Positions 33,097 through 44,105 of a stretch of DNA of 64,000 bases are shown one piece after another. This DNA comes from Ruegeria halocynthiae (GTDB lineage Bacteria; Pseudomonadota; Alphaproteobacteria; Rhodobacterales; Rhodobacteraceae): contig NZ_JQEZ01000004.1 of NCBI RefSeq assembly GCF_000743705.1, positions 274,149-338,148 of the forward strand. Reading direction: 5' to 3'. How positions within the stretch are numbered: position 1 is the stretch's first letter; each line of letters starts with the position of its first letter. Position numbers and translations under genes: made by a program. The notes below the pieces were generated by a model, which was not told the origin of the DNA, ran no database searches, and saw nothing but the letters and a program-made list of their open reading frames with translations.

Positions 33097-33693
33097 TCAG
33101 CGATTGTTTGACCCGCTTCTTTTCGATCTGGAAAACAGATCCTGATTCAGGCTGGCTCCGGTTTCCAACTGGCCAAGCAACACTGTCGTCTGGCTTCCGG
33201 CATTGTCGTGGATCACCCATTTTCGCAGCTCAACCGGGTCACTGGTGAACATCAGCTCGATCCGGCCGGTATCGGGGTTTTTCGGGTCCCGGGCTGTGAC
33301 AACTGTTGCCGTGCCGTCAAAGTCGTGACCGACAACCATATTGGCCTGCCCCAGATTGACGTTTCGCGCCAATACAAGCGACAGAGGCGTTCGCTTTAGC
33401 GGGTATTGTTCAGGCGGTTGATTGGATTTCGGGTCGAAAATCTGCACCGTCCCGGCACGGGCCAAAACCACAGCACTGTTGGGAGGGTCATATTCGAACC
33501 GCATCTTGCCGGGGCGCTGAATCCACAGCTTTCCGGTGCTCAGCGACCCATCATCGTTGACCTGTGTAAAAGTGGTCTGAACCGTTTTCAACTGGTTCAG
33601 ATAGTTCGAGATCTGCGACAATGGCAGCTTATCGGCCGCCCACGCCGCAGGCGCGGCCAGGGTCAGGGCAAGGGCAAAAGCAATCTGTTTCAT
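33097..33693 (-). CDS. lolA: Outer-membrane lipoprotein carrier LolA
   Basis: Periplasmic chaperone that carries lipoproteins from LolCDE to the outer membrane. It has 198 residues with a clear signal peptide (MKQIAFALALTLAAPAAWAA). The LolA fold is indicated by LKTVQTTFTQVNDDGSLSTGKLW, QRPGKMRFEYDPP and the hydrophobic pocket region. It lies downstream of ftsK on the same strand, an arrangement common in proteobacteria. The gap between them contains a 97-base palindromic element. Confidence 0.9.
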   Translation of the reverse strand: MKQIAFALALTLAAPAAWAADKLPLSQISNYLNQLKTVQTTFTQVNDDGSLSTGKLWIQRPGKMRFEYDPPNSAVVLARAGTVQIFDPKSNQPPEQYPLKRTPLSLVLARNVNLGQANMVVGHDFDGTATVVTARDPKNPDTGRIELMFTSDPVELRKWVIHDNAGSQTTVLLGQLETGASLNQDLFSRSKRSGSNNR

Positions 33694-33737
33694 AAGGTAC
33701 CAGATATGCGTTCTGCCCCTGTTATTAAATATCCAAT

Positions 33738-33834
33738 AGCACTTTGCGAAACATCTGAATCACCTGACGCTGCCTGAAATCAAGATTTCAACGCGTCAGG
33801 TGATGCTGCTTAAGGCGGGTTTCCGCAAAGTGCT
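33738..33834. repeat. 97-base palindromic element (MITE-like)
   Basis: Three nested perfect inverted repeats share one centre region. AGCACTTTGCG (33738-33748) pairs with CGCAAAGTGCT (33824-33834). ATCACCTGACGC (33759-33770) pairs with GCGTCAGGTGAT (33793-33804). TGAAATC pairs with GATTTCA across AA (33775-33790). It ends exactly at the ftsK stop codon. Confidence 0.75.
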
Positions 33835-36735
33835 TTATTGCTCGGGCACCAGGATTTCGCGTTTGCCGACGTGATTTGCCGCCGAAACAACGTTTTCATC
33901 CTCCATTTGCTCAACAAGCCGCGCAGCTTTGTTATAGCCAATGGCAAGTTTCCGCTGAATGTACGAGGTGGAACATTTGCGGTCCTTGATCACAATCGCC
34001 ACCGCCTGATCGTAGAGCGCATCCTCGCCATTGGTGTTGCCACCGGTGTTCAACCCTAGAACGGCGTCGATATTGTCGGCCTTGTCCTCGGACGGGCCAT
34101 CCAGCACGGTGCTCACGTAATCCGGCGGGCCGAACTGTTTCAGGTGGTTGACGATTTCCTCAACCTCTTCGTCCGACACAAACGGGCCATGGCAGCGGGT
34201 GATCTTGGCACCACCGGCCATATACAGCATGTCGCCCTGCCCCAGCAGTTGCTCGGCGCCCATCTCACCCAGAATGGTACGGCTGTCGACTTTGGACGTC
34301 ACCTGGAACGAAATCCGGGTGGGGAAGTTCGCCTTGATCGTGCCGGTGATCACGTCCACCGATGGGCGTTGCGTCGCCATGATCAGGTGAATACCCGAGG
34401 CCCGCGCCATCTGAGCAAGACGCTGAATGCAGGCTTCGATCTCTTTGCCCGCGACCATCATCAGGTCGGCCATCTCGTCAACGATGACGACGATATAGGG
34501 CATCGCTTCAGGCGCGAATTCCTCGGTCTCGAACATCGGCTCGCCGGTTTCGTCGTCAAAGCCGGTCTGGACCGTGCGGCTGAACATCTCGCCCTTGGCC
34601 AGCGCGTCCTTCACGCGGCCATTGTAGCCAGCGATGTTACGGACGCCCATTTTGGACATCTTGCGATAGCGGTCTTCCATCTCGCCCACGACCCATTTCA
34701 GGGCCACCACGGCCTTTTTCGGATCGGTCACAACAGGGGACAGCAGATGCGGGATGCCATCGTAAACCGACAGTTCCAGCATCTTGGGGTCGATCATGAT
34801 CAGGCGGCATTCATCCGGCGTCAGCTTGTACAACAGTGACAGGATCATCGTGTTGATCGCCACCGATTTACCCGACCCCGTGGTCCCCGCAATCAGCAGG
34901 TGAGGCATCTTGGCCAGGTTGGCCACAATGGAATCGCCGCCAATATCCTTGCCCAAAGCCAACGGCAAAGCGTGGTTGCCATCACCGAAATCACGGCTGG
35001 CCAGGATCTCGCGCAGTACCACCATTTCGCGGTTTTCATTGGGCAGTTCGATCCCGATGACCGAGCGGCCAGGCAGGGTCGAAACCCGCGCCGACAGCGC
35101 CGACATCGATCGCGCGATATCATCGGCCAGACCGATCACGCGGCTGGCTTTCAAACCGGGGGCGGGCTCCAGCTCATACATTGTGACAACCGGGCCGGGG
35201 CGGACGCTGACGATCTCGCCCTTGACGCCATAGTCATCCAGCACGTTTTCCAGCATCCGCGCGTTTTCTTCCAACGCTTCGTCGCTGAGGTGATGGCGTT
35301 CGATACTTGACGGGTTCGACAGCAAGCTCAGAGGCGGCAGTTCGAAGTCCGAGTGCTTTTCCTCGAAGGACAGCCCAGGCTGTGCTTCGGCCTGTGCCCG
35401 GCGCGAGGGCGGCGGGGTGCGGCGCACAGGTTGTGCGACGACAGGCTTGCGCGGCTCGGCCACCGGGATTTTCATTGCGGGGCGCGGCTGCGGCGCGGGT
35501 TCGGGCGCGTCCTCGAACACCGCGTCATCCTCAACCGCAAACGCGGCGGCATACTCGTCGTGCACCGGCTCTTGCCAATCGGGTTCAACATCCGCAGACA
35601 ACAGCGGCTCGGGCGGTAATCCAACCGATGTCACGGGCGGCTCGGGCGGCAGCTCTCCGGTGGCTCCGGAATTCAGGATCAGCGGGGCCGGCTTTCTGCC
35701 CCGGCCTTTGGTCAGCGGCAGATTCGGGTCGGGTTCGGGTGTCACTTCACCGGTGGCGACCTTGCGGTTGCGCACAGCGGCCGAGATTTTGGACCGGATG
35801 CGATCTTCGCCCGGCATTTCGAAGAAGCCGGACACAGGTTCTGGATCGACCAGCTCAGGTTCTGGAATCGGTTCGGGGCGTCGGATCAGATCAGGGATGC
35901 GCGACAGCAGGCCCGGCTTGGCAGGCTCGGCTTCGGGTTCATCAAATTCAGGGTCTTCGAATACGGGGTCCGCATAGACCAGATCATCGTCAAACATCGC
36001 TGCGGCAGGTTCGACACGGGTTGCCTTGCGTTCGTCCCATTGCGTACGACGATCACGGGCTGCCTGTGCAGTGGCGGCGGCACCACGGCCCAGCAAGGTC
36101 ATCAGCATATCATAGGACATCACAAGGCCCAGCAGGAAAGCGCGGAACCCCTTGCGCACATCGGCTTTGGTAAAGCCCAGAACAAAGACGCCCAGCGCCA
36201 ACATGCCAATCGCCATCGCCAGCGACATGACCTTGATCATGAAATGCGACGAAATCGGCAGTAACGTCAGCAGCGCGCCCATTACTGTATCGCCGAATAG
36301 GCCGCCCAGGCCAAAGCTATGTGTTGCGCGCCATGCCTCATCCGGCACCAATGTCGCCGCGTAGACGGAAACCACCGCAATCCAGATCGGCGCAAAGATC
36401 AGCCGGGCAATCGCGCGTTCTTCGTTGAAGTGGCCGGCGAACCGTACCCCCCATCCGATCAACACCAGGGCGATGCTCCAGCTGCCCCAGCCGACAATCA
36501 TGAACAAAGGCGCAGCAATCGAAGCACCGATCCGGCCCAGCCAGTTCTGCACCGGCGCGTCGGTCGACACCATCCAGTTCGGATCATCCGGCGTATAGGA
36601 CCAGATCATCGCAGCGGCGGCCAGGCCCAGCAGGATCAGGGTGATCCCGATCAGTTCCTTGCTGCGCCGCTCAATCGCGGCCTGCGTGGTGCTGTCCAGC
36701 AATGGATCGCGGTTGCGCGCGTTATATGATGCCAT
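33835..36735 (-). CDS. ftsK: DNA translocase FtsK
   Basis: Septal ATPase that pumps chromosome ends across the division plane and activates XerCD recombination. It has 966 residues from 36735. The N-terminus has four to five membrane helices (about 25-200), followed by a Pro/Glu-rich linker (about 215-470). The motor has Walker [10 protein letters not shown] (about 616-624), Walker [12 protein letters not shown] and the [13 protein letters not shown] segment. The C-terminal gamma winged helix has [27 protein letters not shown] lies just upstream of the ATG at 36735. A start at 36753, overlapping the aminotransferase stop as ATGA, is the alternative. Confidence 0.95.
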   Translation of the reverse strand: MASYNARNRDPLLDSTTQAAIERRSKELIGITLILLGLAAAAMIWSYTPDDPNWMVSTDAPVQNWLGRIGASIAAPLFMIVGWGSWSIALVLIGWGVRFAGHFNEERAIARLIFAPIWIAVVSVYAATLVPDEAWRATHSFGLGGLFGDTVMGALLTLLPISSHFMIKVMSLAMAIGMLALGVFVLGFTKADVRKGFRAFLLGLVMSYDMLMTLLGRGAAATAQAARDRRTQWDERKATRVEPAAAMFDDDLVYADPVFEDPEFDEPEAEPAKPGLLSRIPDLIRRPEPIPEPELVDPEPVSGFFEMPGEDRIRSKISAAVRNRKVATGEVTPEPDPNLPLTKGRGRKPAPLILNSGATGELPPEPPVTSVGLPPEPLLSADVEPDWQEPVHDEYAAAFAVEDDAVFEDAPEPAPQPRPAMKIPVAEPRKPVVAQPVRRTPPPSRRAQAEAQPGLSFEEKHSDFELPPLSLLSNPSSIERHHLSDEALEENARMLENVLDDYGVKGEIVSVRPGPVVTMYELEPAPGLKASRVIGLADDIARSMSALSARVSTLPGRSVIGIELPNENREMVVLREILASRDFGDGNHALPLALGKDIGGDSIVANLAKMPHLLIAGTTGSGKSVAINTMILSLLYKLTPDECRLIMIDPKMLELSVYDGIPHLLSPVVTDPKKAVVALKWVVGEMEDRYRKMSKMGVRNIAGYNGRVKDALAKGEMFSRTVQTGFDDETGEPMFETEEFAPEAMPYIVVIVDEMADLMMVAGKEIEACIQRLAQMARASGIHLIMATQRPSVDVITGTIKANFPTRISFQVTSKVDSRTILGEMGAEQLLGQGDMLYMAGGAKITRCHGPFVSDEEVEEIVNHLKQFGPPDYVSTVLDGPSEDKADNIDAVLGLNTGGNTNGEDALYDQAVAIVIKDRKCSTSYIQRKLAIGYNKAARLVEQMEDENVVSAANHVGKREILVPEQ

Positions 36736-36749
36736 TTTGCCCTCGTACC

Positions 36750-37931
36750 TCACAAATAGATGCAGTCGCGGAGTGTAATCAGCCCCTGCCGCATCTGTGT
36801 TTTTGGGGCCACCATGGCGACCCGGATAAATTGCTCGCCCGGGTTTTGCCCCGGATCACCTTGAGAAAGGTATGCGCCCGGCAGAACCCGAACACCGGTC
36901 TGCTGCCACAGCTTCAATGCGATTTCTTCGCCGTTTTCGACCGGTAGCCACAGGAAAAACCCGGCCTCGGGCGGCATATAGCCCTGAATTCCAGCGAAAA
37001 CCTCATCGGCGATGGTGTATTTTTCCTGATAAAGCGCGCGGTTCTCAGCAACATGCACCTCATCGGCCCAGACCTTTGCCGCGGCCGCCTGCAGTGGTGC
37101 TGACAGAGGCGCGCCCGCGTAGCTGCGCAATTGCTTGACGCGCCGGATCGTTTCCGGCCCGCCCGCAATCAGGCCCGAGCGCAAACCGGCCAAATTCGAC
37201 CGTTTCGACAGTGAATTGAACAGGGTAACCCGCTCGGGGTCCGCGCCCAGTTCCTGTGCGACGGTCAGCGCACCGATAGGGGCCGCAGACCGGTAAATCT
37301 CGGAATAGCATTCATCCGCGAAAATGCGGAAATCGTATTTTTCGGCCAGCCCGATCAGTTCGGCCCAATATGCGCGCGAGGCAACCGCGCCCTGCGGGTT
37401 GGCGGGCGAGCAGACATAAGCCACAGCGGTACGGCTCAGAACATCTTCGGGCAGACCGGCGTAATCTGGCAAATGACCTGTCGCTGCCGTGGCAGGGACA
37501 AACACAGGCTCTGCCACGACCGAGATCGCGGCCACCATATAGACCTGATAAAACGGGTTCGGGCACAAAACGACCGGTTTCTGGCCGTTTTTCTGCTCCG
37601 GGCACAGGGCCATGGCCGCGTTATACAACCCCTCGCGCGTGCCGTTCAGAGCCATCACGTTGGTCTCGGGGTCCAGGGTCACGCCATAGCGGCGATCAAT
37701 CCAACCCGTGATCGCCGACCGCAGCTCGGGCGAGCCTTCGTTCGGTGGATAGCTCCGAAAGCCTGCGGCGTTTTCCATGATCACATCCGTCACCCAGGAC
37801 GGAAAGTCATGCATCGGCGCGCCAATGGTCATGTGAATGACATCTCCGCCCGGCTGGTGATGATCCAACAGGGTGCGCAGACGCGGGAATGCGTATTCCG
37901 GTAGGTTCGAAAACCGCTCGGGGAAATTCAT
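36750..37931 (-). CDS. PLP-dependent aminotransferase class I/II (DapC-like)
   Basis: A 393-residue fold-type I aminotransferase. The Schiff-base lysine is K243 in [15 protein letters not shown], and the SPANPQG and ADECYSEIY motifs precede it. The NSLSKRSN form resembles N-succinyl-diaminopimelate aminotransferase (DapC). That would link it to dapA elsewhere in the window, but specificity is inferred. I set the start at 37931, since the upstream extension lacks family character. It is directly upstream of ftsK, with its stop four bases inside or 14 bases before the ftsK start depending on which ATG is used. Confidence 0.82.
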   Translation of the reverse strand: MNFPERFSNLPEYAFPRLRTLLDHHQPGGDVIHMTIGAPMHDFPSWVTDVIMENAAGFRSYPPNEGSPELRSAITGWIDRRYGVTLDPETNVMALNGTREGLYNAAMALCPEQKNGQKPVVLCPNPFYQVYMVAAISVVAEPVFVPATAATGHLPDYAGLPEDVLSRTAVAYVCSPANPQGAVASRAYWAELIGLAEKYDFRIFADECYSEIYRSAAPIGALTVAQELGADPERVTLFNSLSKRSNLAGLRSGLIAGGPETIRRVKQLRSYAGAPLSAPLQAAAAKVWADEVHVAENRALYQEKYTIADEVFAGIQGYMPPEAGFFLWLPVENGEEIALKLWQQTGVRVLPGAYLSQGDPGQNPGEQFIRVAMVAPKTQMRQGLITLRDCIYL

Positions 37932-38040
37932 AACTGCTGCCTCAATACCGGGATCATTATCGCCCCGTTTTTTTGACAGATTACAGACCGAGGCCCCCTT
38001 CGTCCAGACAAACAGGTGCCGAATCAGGGGATTGTGGCAT

Positions 38041-39369
38041 TCAGGCCAGTGCCGCTTCGGCAGCGGCCCCAAGCCGCAACAGCGCCTCTTCCGACCCTGG
38101 ATAGCCCAGCATCATCAGGCCACAGCCGGGTGTTTCCGTGGGCAAAGTCAGCGCCGCCAGCCCCATCAGGTTGCCGATCCGCGTATTGCGCAGGGCCAAC
38201 AGGTTTTCGGTTATATAATATTCATGATCATTCATCAGGCGGTCCAGATTCGGCGGCAGAATGGGTGCTGTTGGGGTCAGAACCGCATCAAACCCGGCTG
38301 TGGCCGCATCCCAGGCCCCACGGCACGCTTTCAGTTTTGACCAGGCCGCGATGTAATCGGCCCCGGCACAGTCTTTACCCGCGCGGAACCGTTCCAGTAT
38401 CTCGGGGTACATGGCATCGGGATTGGCCTCGATCACGTCGCGCCACAGGCCATAGGCTTCGGTCGTATACAGAATACCGGACAGGCCCATCGCGTCGTTC
38501 AGTTCGGGCACTTCCAGCGGTACAATTTCTGCGCCCGCTTTGCGGAGCCGGTCCACTGCTTCGTCATATGCTTTGCGCGGCGCGTCCCTCAGGTCATCTT
38601 TGGCGACGTTTTGGAGATCGGCAAAACGCCTGCCCTTCAGGCTGGCTCCGCGCAGATCGGCAGGCGGGGTTCCCTCCAACAGGGCCAGCATGTGGGCCGC
38701 ATCTTCGACCGATCGCGCCAGCGGGCCGACCGTATCGAACCGTAAACACAGCGGCACGGTGCCCTCCAGGCTTACGCGGCCAGCGGTGGTTTTCAACCCG
38801 ACCAGATTGTTCCAGGCCGACGGGATTCGCACTGATCCACCAGTATCCGAGCCAATCCCGCAGGCCGCCAAACCCCATGCGACCGAGGCCGCCGCACCGG
38901 ATGACGACCCGCCCGACACAGCGTCTTCGTCATCAATGCAGGGCGGCGTGCCGGTGATCGGGTTCACTCCCAGACCCGAAAAGGCCAGCTCGCTCATGTG
39001 GGTTTTACCCAGGCAGACGGTTCCCATTGCGGTGGCGTTTCGCACCACAATCGCGTCGGCCTCGGGCACACGGCCTTTCAACAGGGCCGAACCGGCCTCG
39101 GTGGCCACGCCGGCGGTATCGAACAGGTCTTTCCAACTGATCGGCACACCATCCAGTAACGACCGGCGAAGCCCCATCGACGCCCGGCTCGCGGCCGCTT
39201 TCGCCTCGGCCCGGGCCCGTTCGTGGGTGACACGGGCATAGATACGGTCCCGGTGGGGGTGCGCGTCGATGGCGGACAGATAGGTTTCGGTCAACTCAAC
39301 CGGATCAATCTGGCCCATGCCAATGCCCCGACCCAGATCACATGCCGTCATGGTCAGCCAATCCTGCAT
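38041..39369 (-). CDS. Amidase-signature family hydrolase
   Basis: A 442-residue amidase with the Ser-cisSer-Lys triad: K80 in ISWKDLFDT, S155 in the GGSSSG motif and S179 in SDTGGSVRIP. The 24-residue spacing between the serines is the family norm. It may be an indoleacetamide/aryl amidase or a GatA-like enzyme without GatBC partners. The length suits a general amidase better than GatA. The start at 39369 follows a GGGGGCAGGG stretch. It is divergent from the ubiH-type gene. Confidence 0.85.
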   Translation of the reverse strand: MQDWLTMTACDLGRGIGMGQIDPVELTETYLSAIDAHPHRDRIYARVTHERARAEAKAAASRASMGLRRSLLDGVPISWKDLFDTAGVATEAGSALLKGRVPEADAIVVRNATAMGTVCLGKTHMSELAFSGLGVNPITGTPPCIDDEDAVSGGSSSGAAASVAWGLAACGIGSDTGGSVRIPSAWNNLVGLKTTAGRVSLEGTVPLCLRFDTVGPLARSVEDAAHMLALLEGTPPADLRGASLKGRRFADLQNVAKDDLRDAPRKAYDEAVDRLRKAGAEIVPLEVPELNDAMGLSGILYTTEAYGLWRDVIEANPDAMYPEILERFRAGKDCAGADYIAAWSKLKACRGAWDAATAGFDAVLTPTAPILPPNLDRLMNDHEYYITENLLALRNTRIGNLMGLAALTLPTETPGCGLMMLGYPGSEEALLRLGAAAEAALA

Positions 39370-39424
39370 CCCTGCCCCCTTTGGAAAATAATGCTGTGTC
39401 TGGACGGTAGCGACAGGACCGCAC

Positions 39425-40687
39425 ATGGACAATCCCGAATGGGCGCGCATATTGCGGGGCATGGAACACAAGTCCGATATCCTGATCGTGGGCGGCGGCC
39501 TGAACGGCCCGGCCCTGGCTTTGGCACTGGCGCAAACGGGGCACTCCGTCACCGTGATTGACGCCCTGGCCGAACAAGCACGCAAGAATGCCGCCTTTGA
39601 TGGGCGCGCTTATGCGCTGGCGCTGGCCTCGCAACGGCTGCTGGATGCGATTGGTGTTTGGAACGCCGTCGCCGACCATGCCCAACCCATGCTTGAGATC
39701 AAGGTCACCGATGGTCATGCGGGTGCGGGGCCGTCTCCGTTCTTCATGCATTTCGACCATGCCGAGATCGAAGAAGGCCCCATGGGCTATATGGTCGAAG
39801 ACCGCCACCTGCGCCGCGCCTTTCTGGATGCGATGGACAGGGAAAAGGGCATCACCCAGATCAGCGGCAAAACCGTCGTCGCGCAAGAGGTTGACGCGAC
39901 CGGTGTAACCGCAACGCTGGACGATGGTGCCACCGTCACGGGCGGGCTGCTGGTGGGGTGTGATGGTCGCCGCAGTGGTACAGCCGCGCGTGCGGGGATC
40001 AAACGGTCCGGCTGGGATTACGGGCAAACCGCGCTGGTCTGCGCCATCGAGCATGATTTACCCCATCACGGCGTTGCGCATCAGTTCTTTATGCCTCCCG
40101 GTCCATTGGCCATTCTGCCCCTGACCGGCAATCGCAGCTCGATCGTCTGGAGCGAGCGCACCGAGATGGGCCAACGCATCAACGCCCTGCCCGAGGCCGA
40201 CTACCTTCAAGTCCTGCGCCCACGGTTCGGCGATTTTCTGGGCGACATTCGCCTGGCTGGTGACCGGTTTACCTATCCGCTGAATCTGACCATCGCCAAT
40301 TCCTTTGTCGGTGACCGCTTGGCGCTGGTCGGGGACGCGGCCCACGGTATGCACCCCATCGCAGGGCAAGGCCTGAACGCCGGGTTGCGCGATGTCGGCG
40401 CGCTGGCCGAGGTGCTGACACTGGCGGGTCGACGTGGCGAAGATATCGGCTCGGTGCTGGTACTGGAGCGTTATCAGGAATGGCGCAGGTTCGACACAGC
40501 GGCGCTGGCGATGGCGACGGATGTGTTCAACAAGCTGTTTTCCAACGACAACCCCCTGCTACGGATCGGACGGGACATCGGAATGGGTGTCGTTGGCGCG
40601 CTGCCCGGTCTGCGCCGTGGATTCGTGCGCGAGGCTGCCGGGCTGACCGGAGACCTGCCCAAGCTGTTGCAAGGGCGCGTGATTTAA
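39425..40687 (+). CDS. ubiH: UbiH/UbiF-family FAD monooxygenase
   Basis: Flavin hydroxylase of ubiquinone biosynthesis, 420 residues. It has an N-terminal [14 protein letters not shown] dinucleotide motif, the middle [13 protein letters not shown] region, and the second FAD motif [22 protein letters not shown]. Which ring position it hydroxylates cannot be read; alphaproteobacteria often use one UbiH-like or UbiL enzyme for several. AGGA lies six bases before the ATG at 39425; the ATG at 39461 would give a shorter form starting at [13 protein letters not shown]. Its stop overlaps the convergent Trm112-like gene. Confidence 0.83.
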   Translation: MDNPEWARILRGMEHKSDILIVGGGLNGPALALALAQTGHSVTVIDALAEQARKNAAFDGRAYALALASQRLLDAIGVWNAVADHAQPMLEIKVTDGHAGAGPSPFFMHFDHAEIEEGPMGYMVEDRHLRRAFLDAMDREKGITQISGKTVVAQEVDATGVTATLDDGATVTGGLLVGCDGRRSGTAARAGIKRSGWDYGQTALVCAIEHDLPHHGVAHQFFMPPGPLAILPLTGNRSSIVWSERTEMGQRINALPEADYLQVLRPRFGDFLGDIRLAGDRFTYPLNLTIANSFVGDRLALVGDAAHGMHPIAGQGLNAGLRDVGALAEVLTLAGRRGEDIGSVLVLERYQEWRRFDTAALAMATDVFNKLFSNDNPLLRIGRDIGMGVVGALPGLRRGFVREAAGLTGDLPKLLQGRVI

Positions 40688-40869
40688 TCCAGCGCGCGCG
40701 CCTCATCGACCAGCATGACCGGGATGCCATTGCGGATCGGAAACGCCAGGCCAGCGGCCTTGGACACAAGTTCCTGCTTTTCGGCATCATAATGCAGGGT
40801 CGATTGGGTCTGTGGGCAAATCAACGCCTCTAGCATGTGGCGGTCAAAGGGGTGTTCGCGGTCGTTCAT
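40684..40869 (-). CDS. Trm112/YcaR-like small protein
   Basis: A 61-residue protein of the Trm112 family (YcaR in E. coli). The usual elements are [35 protein letters not shown] and [12 protein letters not shown]. The second zinc-type cysteine of the ALICPxC motif is replaced by Thr here, so metal binding is doubtful. It is translationally coupled to the LON-domain gene (ATGA overlap at 40866-40869) and overlaps ubiH at its 3' end. Confidence 0.85.
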   Translation of the reverse strand: MNDREHPFDRHMLEALICPQTQSTLHYDAEKQELVSKAAGLAFPIRNGIPVMLVDEARALD

Positions 40870-41507
40870 TGCAGATGTTCCTCGTTCGATCCGCCGCGCA
40901 TGGCGAATTCTATCAATGTCACCAGCGTCTCGCGCCGTGTGCGCAGGCAGGGCGCCTCCAGCAGAGCCTGTTTTTCTTCCGGGTCGAAATCCAGCAGCAT
41001 GGACAGGGAATTCAGCAGCAGTTCGTCATCCGCATCCTTCAATGTGTCCCAGTCCGTGGACAACTGCTGCGAGGAAAAGAACCGTTCCAGCAAGTTCAGA
41101 AAAGCACTGCGATCAAACCCGTTGTCATGCTCTGCCTTACCCAGATCGCGGTCAAACCCGCCCCATGAGACCGTGCAACGTCGGTAAGGGGTAAACGCAT
41201 CCTGTTCCGACAGGATACGAAACCGCGAGACCCCGGTCAGCGTAACCAGATAGCGGCCGTCTTCCGTTTCCGAAAACTGCGTCACACGCCCGGCACAGCC
41301 GATCTGGTGCAGCTTGTCTTCGTTGCTTTGACAGGGATTCGGCTGAATCATACCGATCAGCCGCTCTTGCGTTTTCAGGGCGTCATCCAACATCTGCAGG
41401 TAGCGCGGTTCAAAAATATGCAGCGGCAAGCGGGATCGGGGCAGCAACAGCGCCCCAGGCAATGGAAAAATGGATACCGTTTCCGGCAGGTCAGCGGGAT
41501 GCATCAT
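40866..41507 (-). CDS. LON substrate-binding-domain protein
   Basis: A 213-residue protein consisting of the N-terminal substrate-binding domain of Lon without the ATPase or protease parts. The match is [24 protein letters not shown] near residue 15, and [29 protein letters not shown] in the middle. Such stand-alone proteins may bind unfolded substrates, but no activity is proven. It precedes and is coupled to the Trm112-like gene. Confidence 0.85.
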   Translation of the reverse strand: MMHPADLPETVSIFPLPGALLLPRSRLPLHIFEPRYLQMLDDALKTQERLIGMIQPNPCQSNEDKLHQIGCAGRVTQFSETEDGRYLVTLTGVSRFRILSEQDAFTPYRRCTVSWGGFDRDLGKAEHDNGFDRSAFLNLLERFFSSQQLSTDWDTLKDADDELLLNSLSMLLDFDPEEKQALLEAPCLRTRRETLVTLIEFAMRGGSNEEHLQ

Positions 41508-41534
41508 GTATCCGAGTGTAGCCCTGATCCGGAA

Positions 41535-42452
41535 TTAGGCAAATATCATCGAGCTGAGCTTGCGCCGCCCATTCAGAACAATCGGGTCATTCGGCTTGAG
41601 CGCATCGAAGATCGTGAACATCTGCGTCTTGGCCGCACCCTCATTCCATTCGCGATCGCGGCGGAACAGTTCCAGCAGCTGCGACACGGCCTCTTCTATG
41701 TCGCCATTGGCGTGCAGGGCCTGCGCCAGATCAAACCGCGCCTGATGGTTGTCGGGGTCAGCTTCGACCGCTGCAGTCAGTTCTGCCACGGGACCGGCAT
41801 CTGCGGCCTGTTTGGCCAGCTCCAGCTGCGCATGTGCGGCCTCAAGCTCTGGCGAATTGGAGATTTCCGCAGGCGCGCCGTTCAGAATCGCCTCTGCCTG
41901 CTCCAGATCATCCGAAGCGATATGGGACCGGACCAGCCCGCCATAAGCTGCGGCATGGTTCGGATCTTCGCCCAGAATGGCGGAAAAGGTCTGCGCCGCA
42001 TCTTCAGCCGCGCCTTCGGTCAACATTTCCTCGGCTGCAAGAACGGCGTCATCCAATTGCCCGCCGGGGCTTTCGCCGCCCGCAGCCTCGATCACGCGAT
42101 CGACAAAAGCCTTGATTTCGGACCCGGGCACAGCGCCCTGAAACCCATCCACTGGCTGCCCCTTGAAAAAGGCGAAAACGGTCGGGACCGACTGAATACG
42201 CATCTGCGACGCGATCATCTGCGCCTCATCCACGTTGATCTTGACCATCTTTACCGCACCCTTGGCGGCGGTCACCGCCTCTTCCAGTTGCGGCCCCAAC
42301 GTCTTGCATGGGCCACACCAGGGGGCCCAGAAATCGACGATCACCGGCGTTTCCTGCGAGGCTTCAACAACGTCGGCCATAAACGTGGCCTCGGTTCCGT
42401 CCTTGATCAGGTCAGTGGTGTCGGGGCTGGCTGCGGCGTTCAGAAGGTCCAT
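41535..42452 (-). CDS. Thioredoxin-TPR protein (CnoX/YbbN-like)
   Basis: A 305-residue fusion of an N-terminal thioredoxin domain (about 20-130, WAPWCGPC with C46/C49) and a C-terminal TPR-like helical domain (about 150-300). This is the build of CnoX/YbbN, a chaperone-linked thioredoxin. In E. coli CnoX the active-site motif is SxxC and lacks oxidoreductase activity; here both cysteines are present, so it may be redox active. It lies 27 bases upstream of the LON-domain gene on the same strand. Confidence 0.87.
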   Translation of the reverse strand: MDLLNAAASPDTTDLIKDGTEATFMADVVEASQETPVIVDFWAPWCGPCKTLGPQLEEAVTAAKGAVKMVKINVDEAQMIASQMRIQSVPTVFAFFKGQPVDGFQGAVPGSEIKAFVDRVIEAAGGESPGGQLDDAVLAAEEMLTEGAAEDAAQTFSAILGEDPNHAAAYGGLVRSHIASDDLEQAEAILNGAPAEISNSPELEAAHAQLELAKQAADAGPVAELTAAVEADPDNHQARFDLAQALHANGDIEEAVSQLLELFRRDREWNEGAAKTQMFTIFDALKPNDPIVLNGRRKLSSMIFA

Positions 42453-42537
42453 GGCGTATCGTCTCCGGTTCGTACTTGCGCCCTATATGCAACCCCTTGT
42501 TGCAGAAACCAAGGGCCGAGTTGGATCTGAGACGCGA

Positions 42538-43326
42538 TCAAACGTCAAAGGTCGCAAAGACAGGGGCGTGATCGCTGGGTTTTTCCCACCCGCGCGCATC
42601 GCGCAGGACGCGGCTGGAATGGCCCGCGTTCGAAATATCCGGCGTGGCCCAGACGTGATCCAACCGCCGCCCTTTGTCTGCCGCGTCCCAATCGCGGGCA
42701 CGATACGACCACCAGCTATACAACTGTCCTTCGGGAATATCCTGCCGGGTAATGTCCACCCAACCGCCCGCATCCTGCGTCTCAGCCAGATGCTCAACCT
42801 CGATCGGGGTGTGCGACACGACCTTGAGCAGCTTTTTATGCGACCACACGTCATCTTCGCGCGGGGCAATATTCAAATCGCCGACCAGAATGGATTTTTC
42901 CGGTTTTTCCGCGTGGAACCAGTCACGCATATCGGTCAGGTAATCGAGTTTCTGGCCGAATTTCTCATTCACCTCACGATCCGGCACATCACCACCAGCT
43001 GGAACATAGAAATTGTGGATCGTGACACCATTTTCCAACCGTCCGGCAATGTGGCGCGCATGGCCCAGGCCCGCGAAATCCTTGTCGCCCGCTTCTTCCA
43101 TAGGCAGGCGCGACAGGATGGCGACGCCGTTATAGCCCTTTTGCCCACGCGCAACCATGTGGGTGTAGCCCAGTTCAGCAAACCCTTCGGTCGGGATCTT
43201 TTCCACCGGCGACTTGCACTCTTGCAGGCATAGAACATCCGGCGCCTCTTCCTGCAGCAGTTTCAGCACGATAGGCTCGCGCAGGCGGACCGAGTTGATG
43301 TTCCAGGTGGCAAGGGTAAAGGGCAT
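42538..43326 (-). CDS. xthA: Exodeoxyribonuclease III
   Basis: A 262-residue AP endonuclease/3'-exonuclease of the base-excision repair pathway. Family motifs are LATWNINSVRLR at the N-terminus, PDVLCLQECKS (metal-binding Glu), KSILVGDLNIAPREDDVW, LDHVWATP and GWEKPSDHAPVFATF (catalytic Asp-His). It is transcribed towards the thioredoxin-TPR gene, with an 85-base gap. Confidence 0.93.
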   Translation of the reverse strand: MPFTLATWNINSVRLREPIVLKLLQEEAPDVLCLQECKSPVEKIPTEGFAELGYTHMVARGQKGYNGVAILSRLPMEEAGDKDFAGLGHARHIAGRLENGVTIHNFYVPAGGDVPDREVNEKFGQKLDYLTDMRDWFHAEKPEKSILVGDLNIAPREDDVWSHKKLLKVVSHTPIEVEHLAETQDAGGWVDITRQDIPEGQLYSWWSYRARDWDAADKGRRLDHVWATPDISNAGHSSRVLRDARGWEKPSDHAPVFATFDV

Positions 43327-43553
43327 GAGACGGGAATCCTCTGTCGCGATTGGCGCAGGTTAGCGTGACCTCCGGCCCTGCACCATGGGAAAAATCGGAC
43401 ACATTTGTTTTGAGCATGTGCAGTAATGCAAGCCGCCTCTGCTGCCGATCTCTGCACGTGAAGCAATTATGAAATCCAATTTATAAACTGGAGCGGATAT
43501 AGAAATCGGGCCGGTGGCTGCCAACATCTATGTCATGTGAAACGGAGGATATC

Positions 43554-44009
43554 ATGACCGGAATTAAGACACTTAGTGCCGCTGCTCTGGCCAGCACCTT
43601 TGCCTTTGCCGCAATGGCGACCGCCGACAACACCCCTGATTTGCGCGGCGTTTGGAGCGGCACCCACACCGTTGCAGCTTTGCCCAACGAAAACAGTGAT
43701 GGTGCGCCGCGTTTCAACCAGTCGGAATGGGTTCTTGAGATCAAGGAACAGCAGGACAACGTGTTCTGGGGCACCAGCAAATGGAGCCGCACCAGCTCGG
43801 ACCGGTGGAATGAAGGTCAGGTGACGGGCACGATAAGCCGTGATGGCACCGGCTCAATTGCCATGGTCGAAAGCCGGGTCGGAGAAGACCGCAAGGTGAA
43901 TGGGCTGATCGACGCCACCTTTGAGGATGGCAAGATTTTCGCGGACTTCCGCAGCCTTCGCAGCGGCATAACCTACAGTACCGTTCTGGAGAACGACGGT
44001 ATCAGCTAG
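43554..44009 (+). CDS. Secreted protein of unknown function
   Basis: A 151-residue protein with a clear signal peptide (MTGIKTLSAAALASTFAFA ... ATA), so it is periplasmic or exported. I do not recognise the family. The mature part has LRGVWSGTHTVAALP, DNVFWGTSKWSR and VTGTISRDGTGS, giving a beta-rich, lipocalin-like impression. CGGAGG lies six bases before the ATG at 43554. It is a single gene with a 227-base upstream region that contains AT-rich stretches suited to a promoter. Confidence 0.68.
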   Translation: MTGIKTLSAAALASTFAFAAMATADNTPDLRGVWSGTHTVAALPNENSDGAPRFNQSEWVLEIKEQQDNVFWGTSKWSRTSSDRWNEGQVTGTISRDGTGSIAMVESRVGEDRKVNGLIDATFEDGKIFADFRSLRSGITYSTVLENDGIS

Positions 44010-44105
44010 CCTGTGGATTGAGCAGCAAGCCTGGCGATTGATCGTGAACGCGAAACGCGGGTCACGTCGACCAAGCGGCTTAACCGCTGAACCAATGCAA
44101 CCTAC

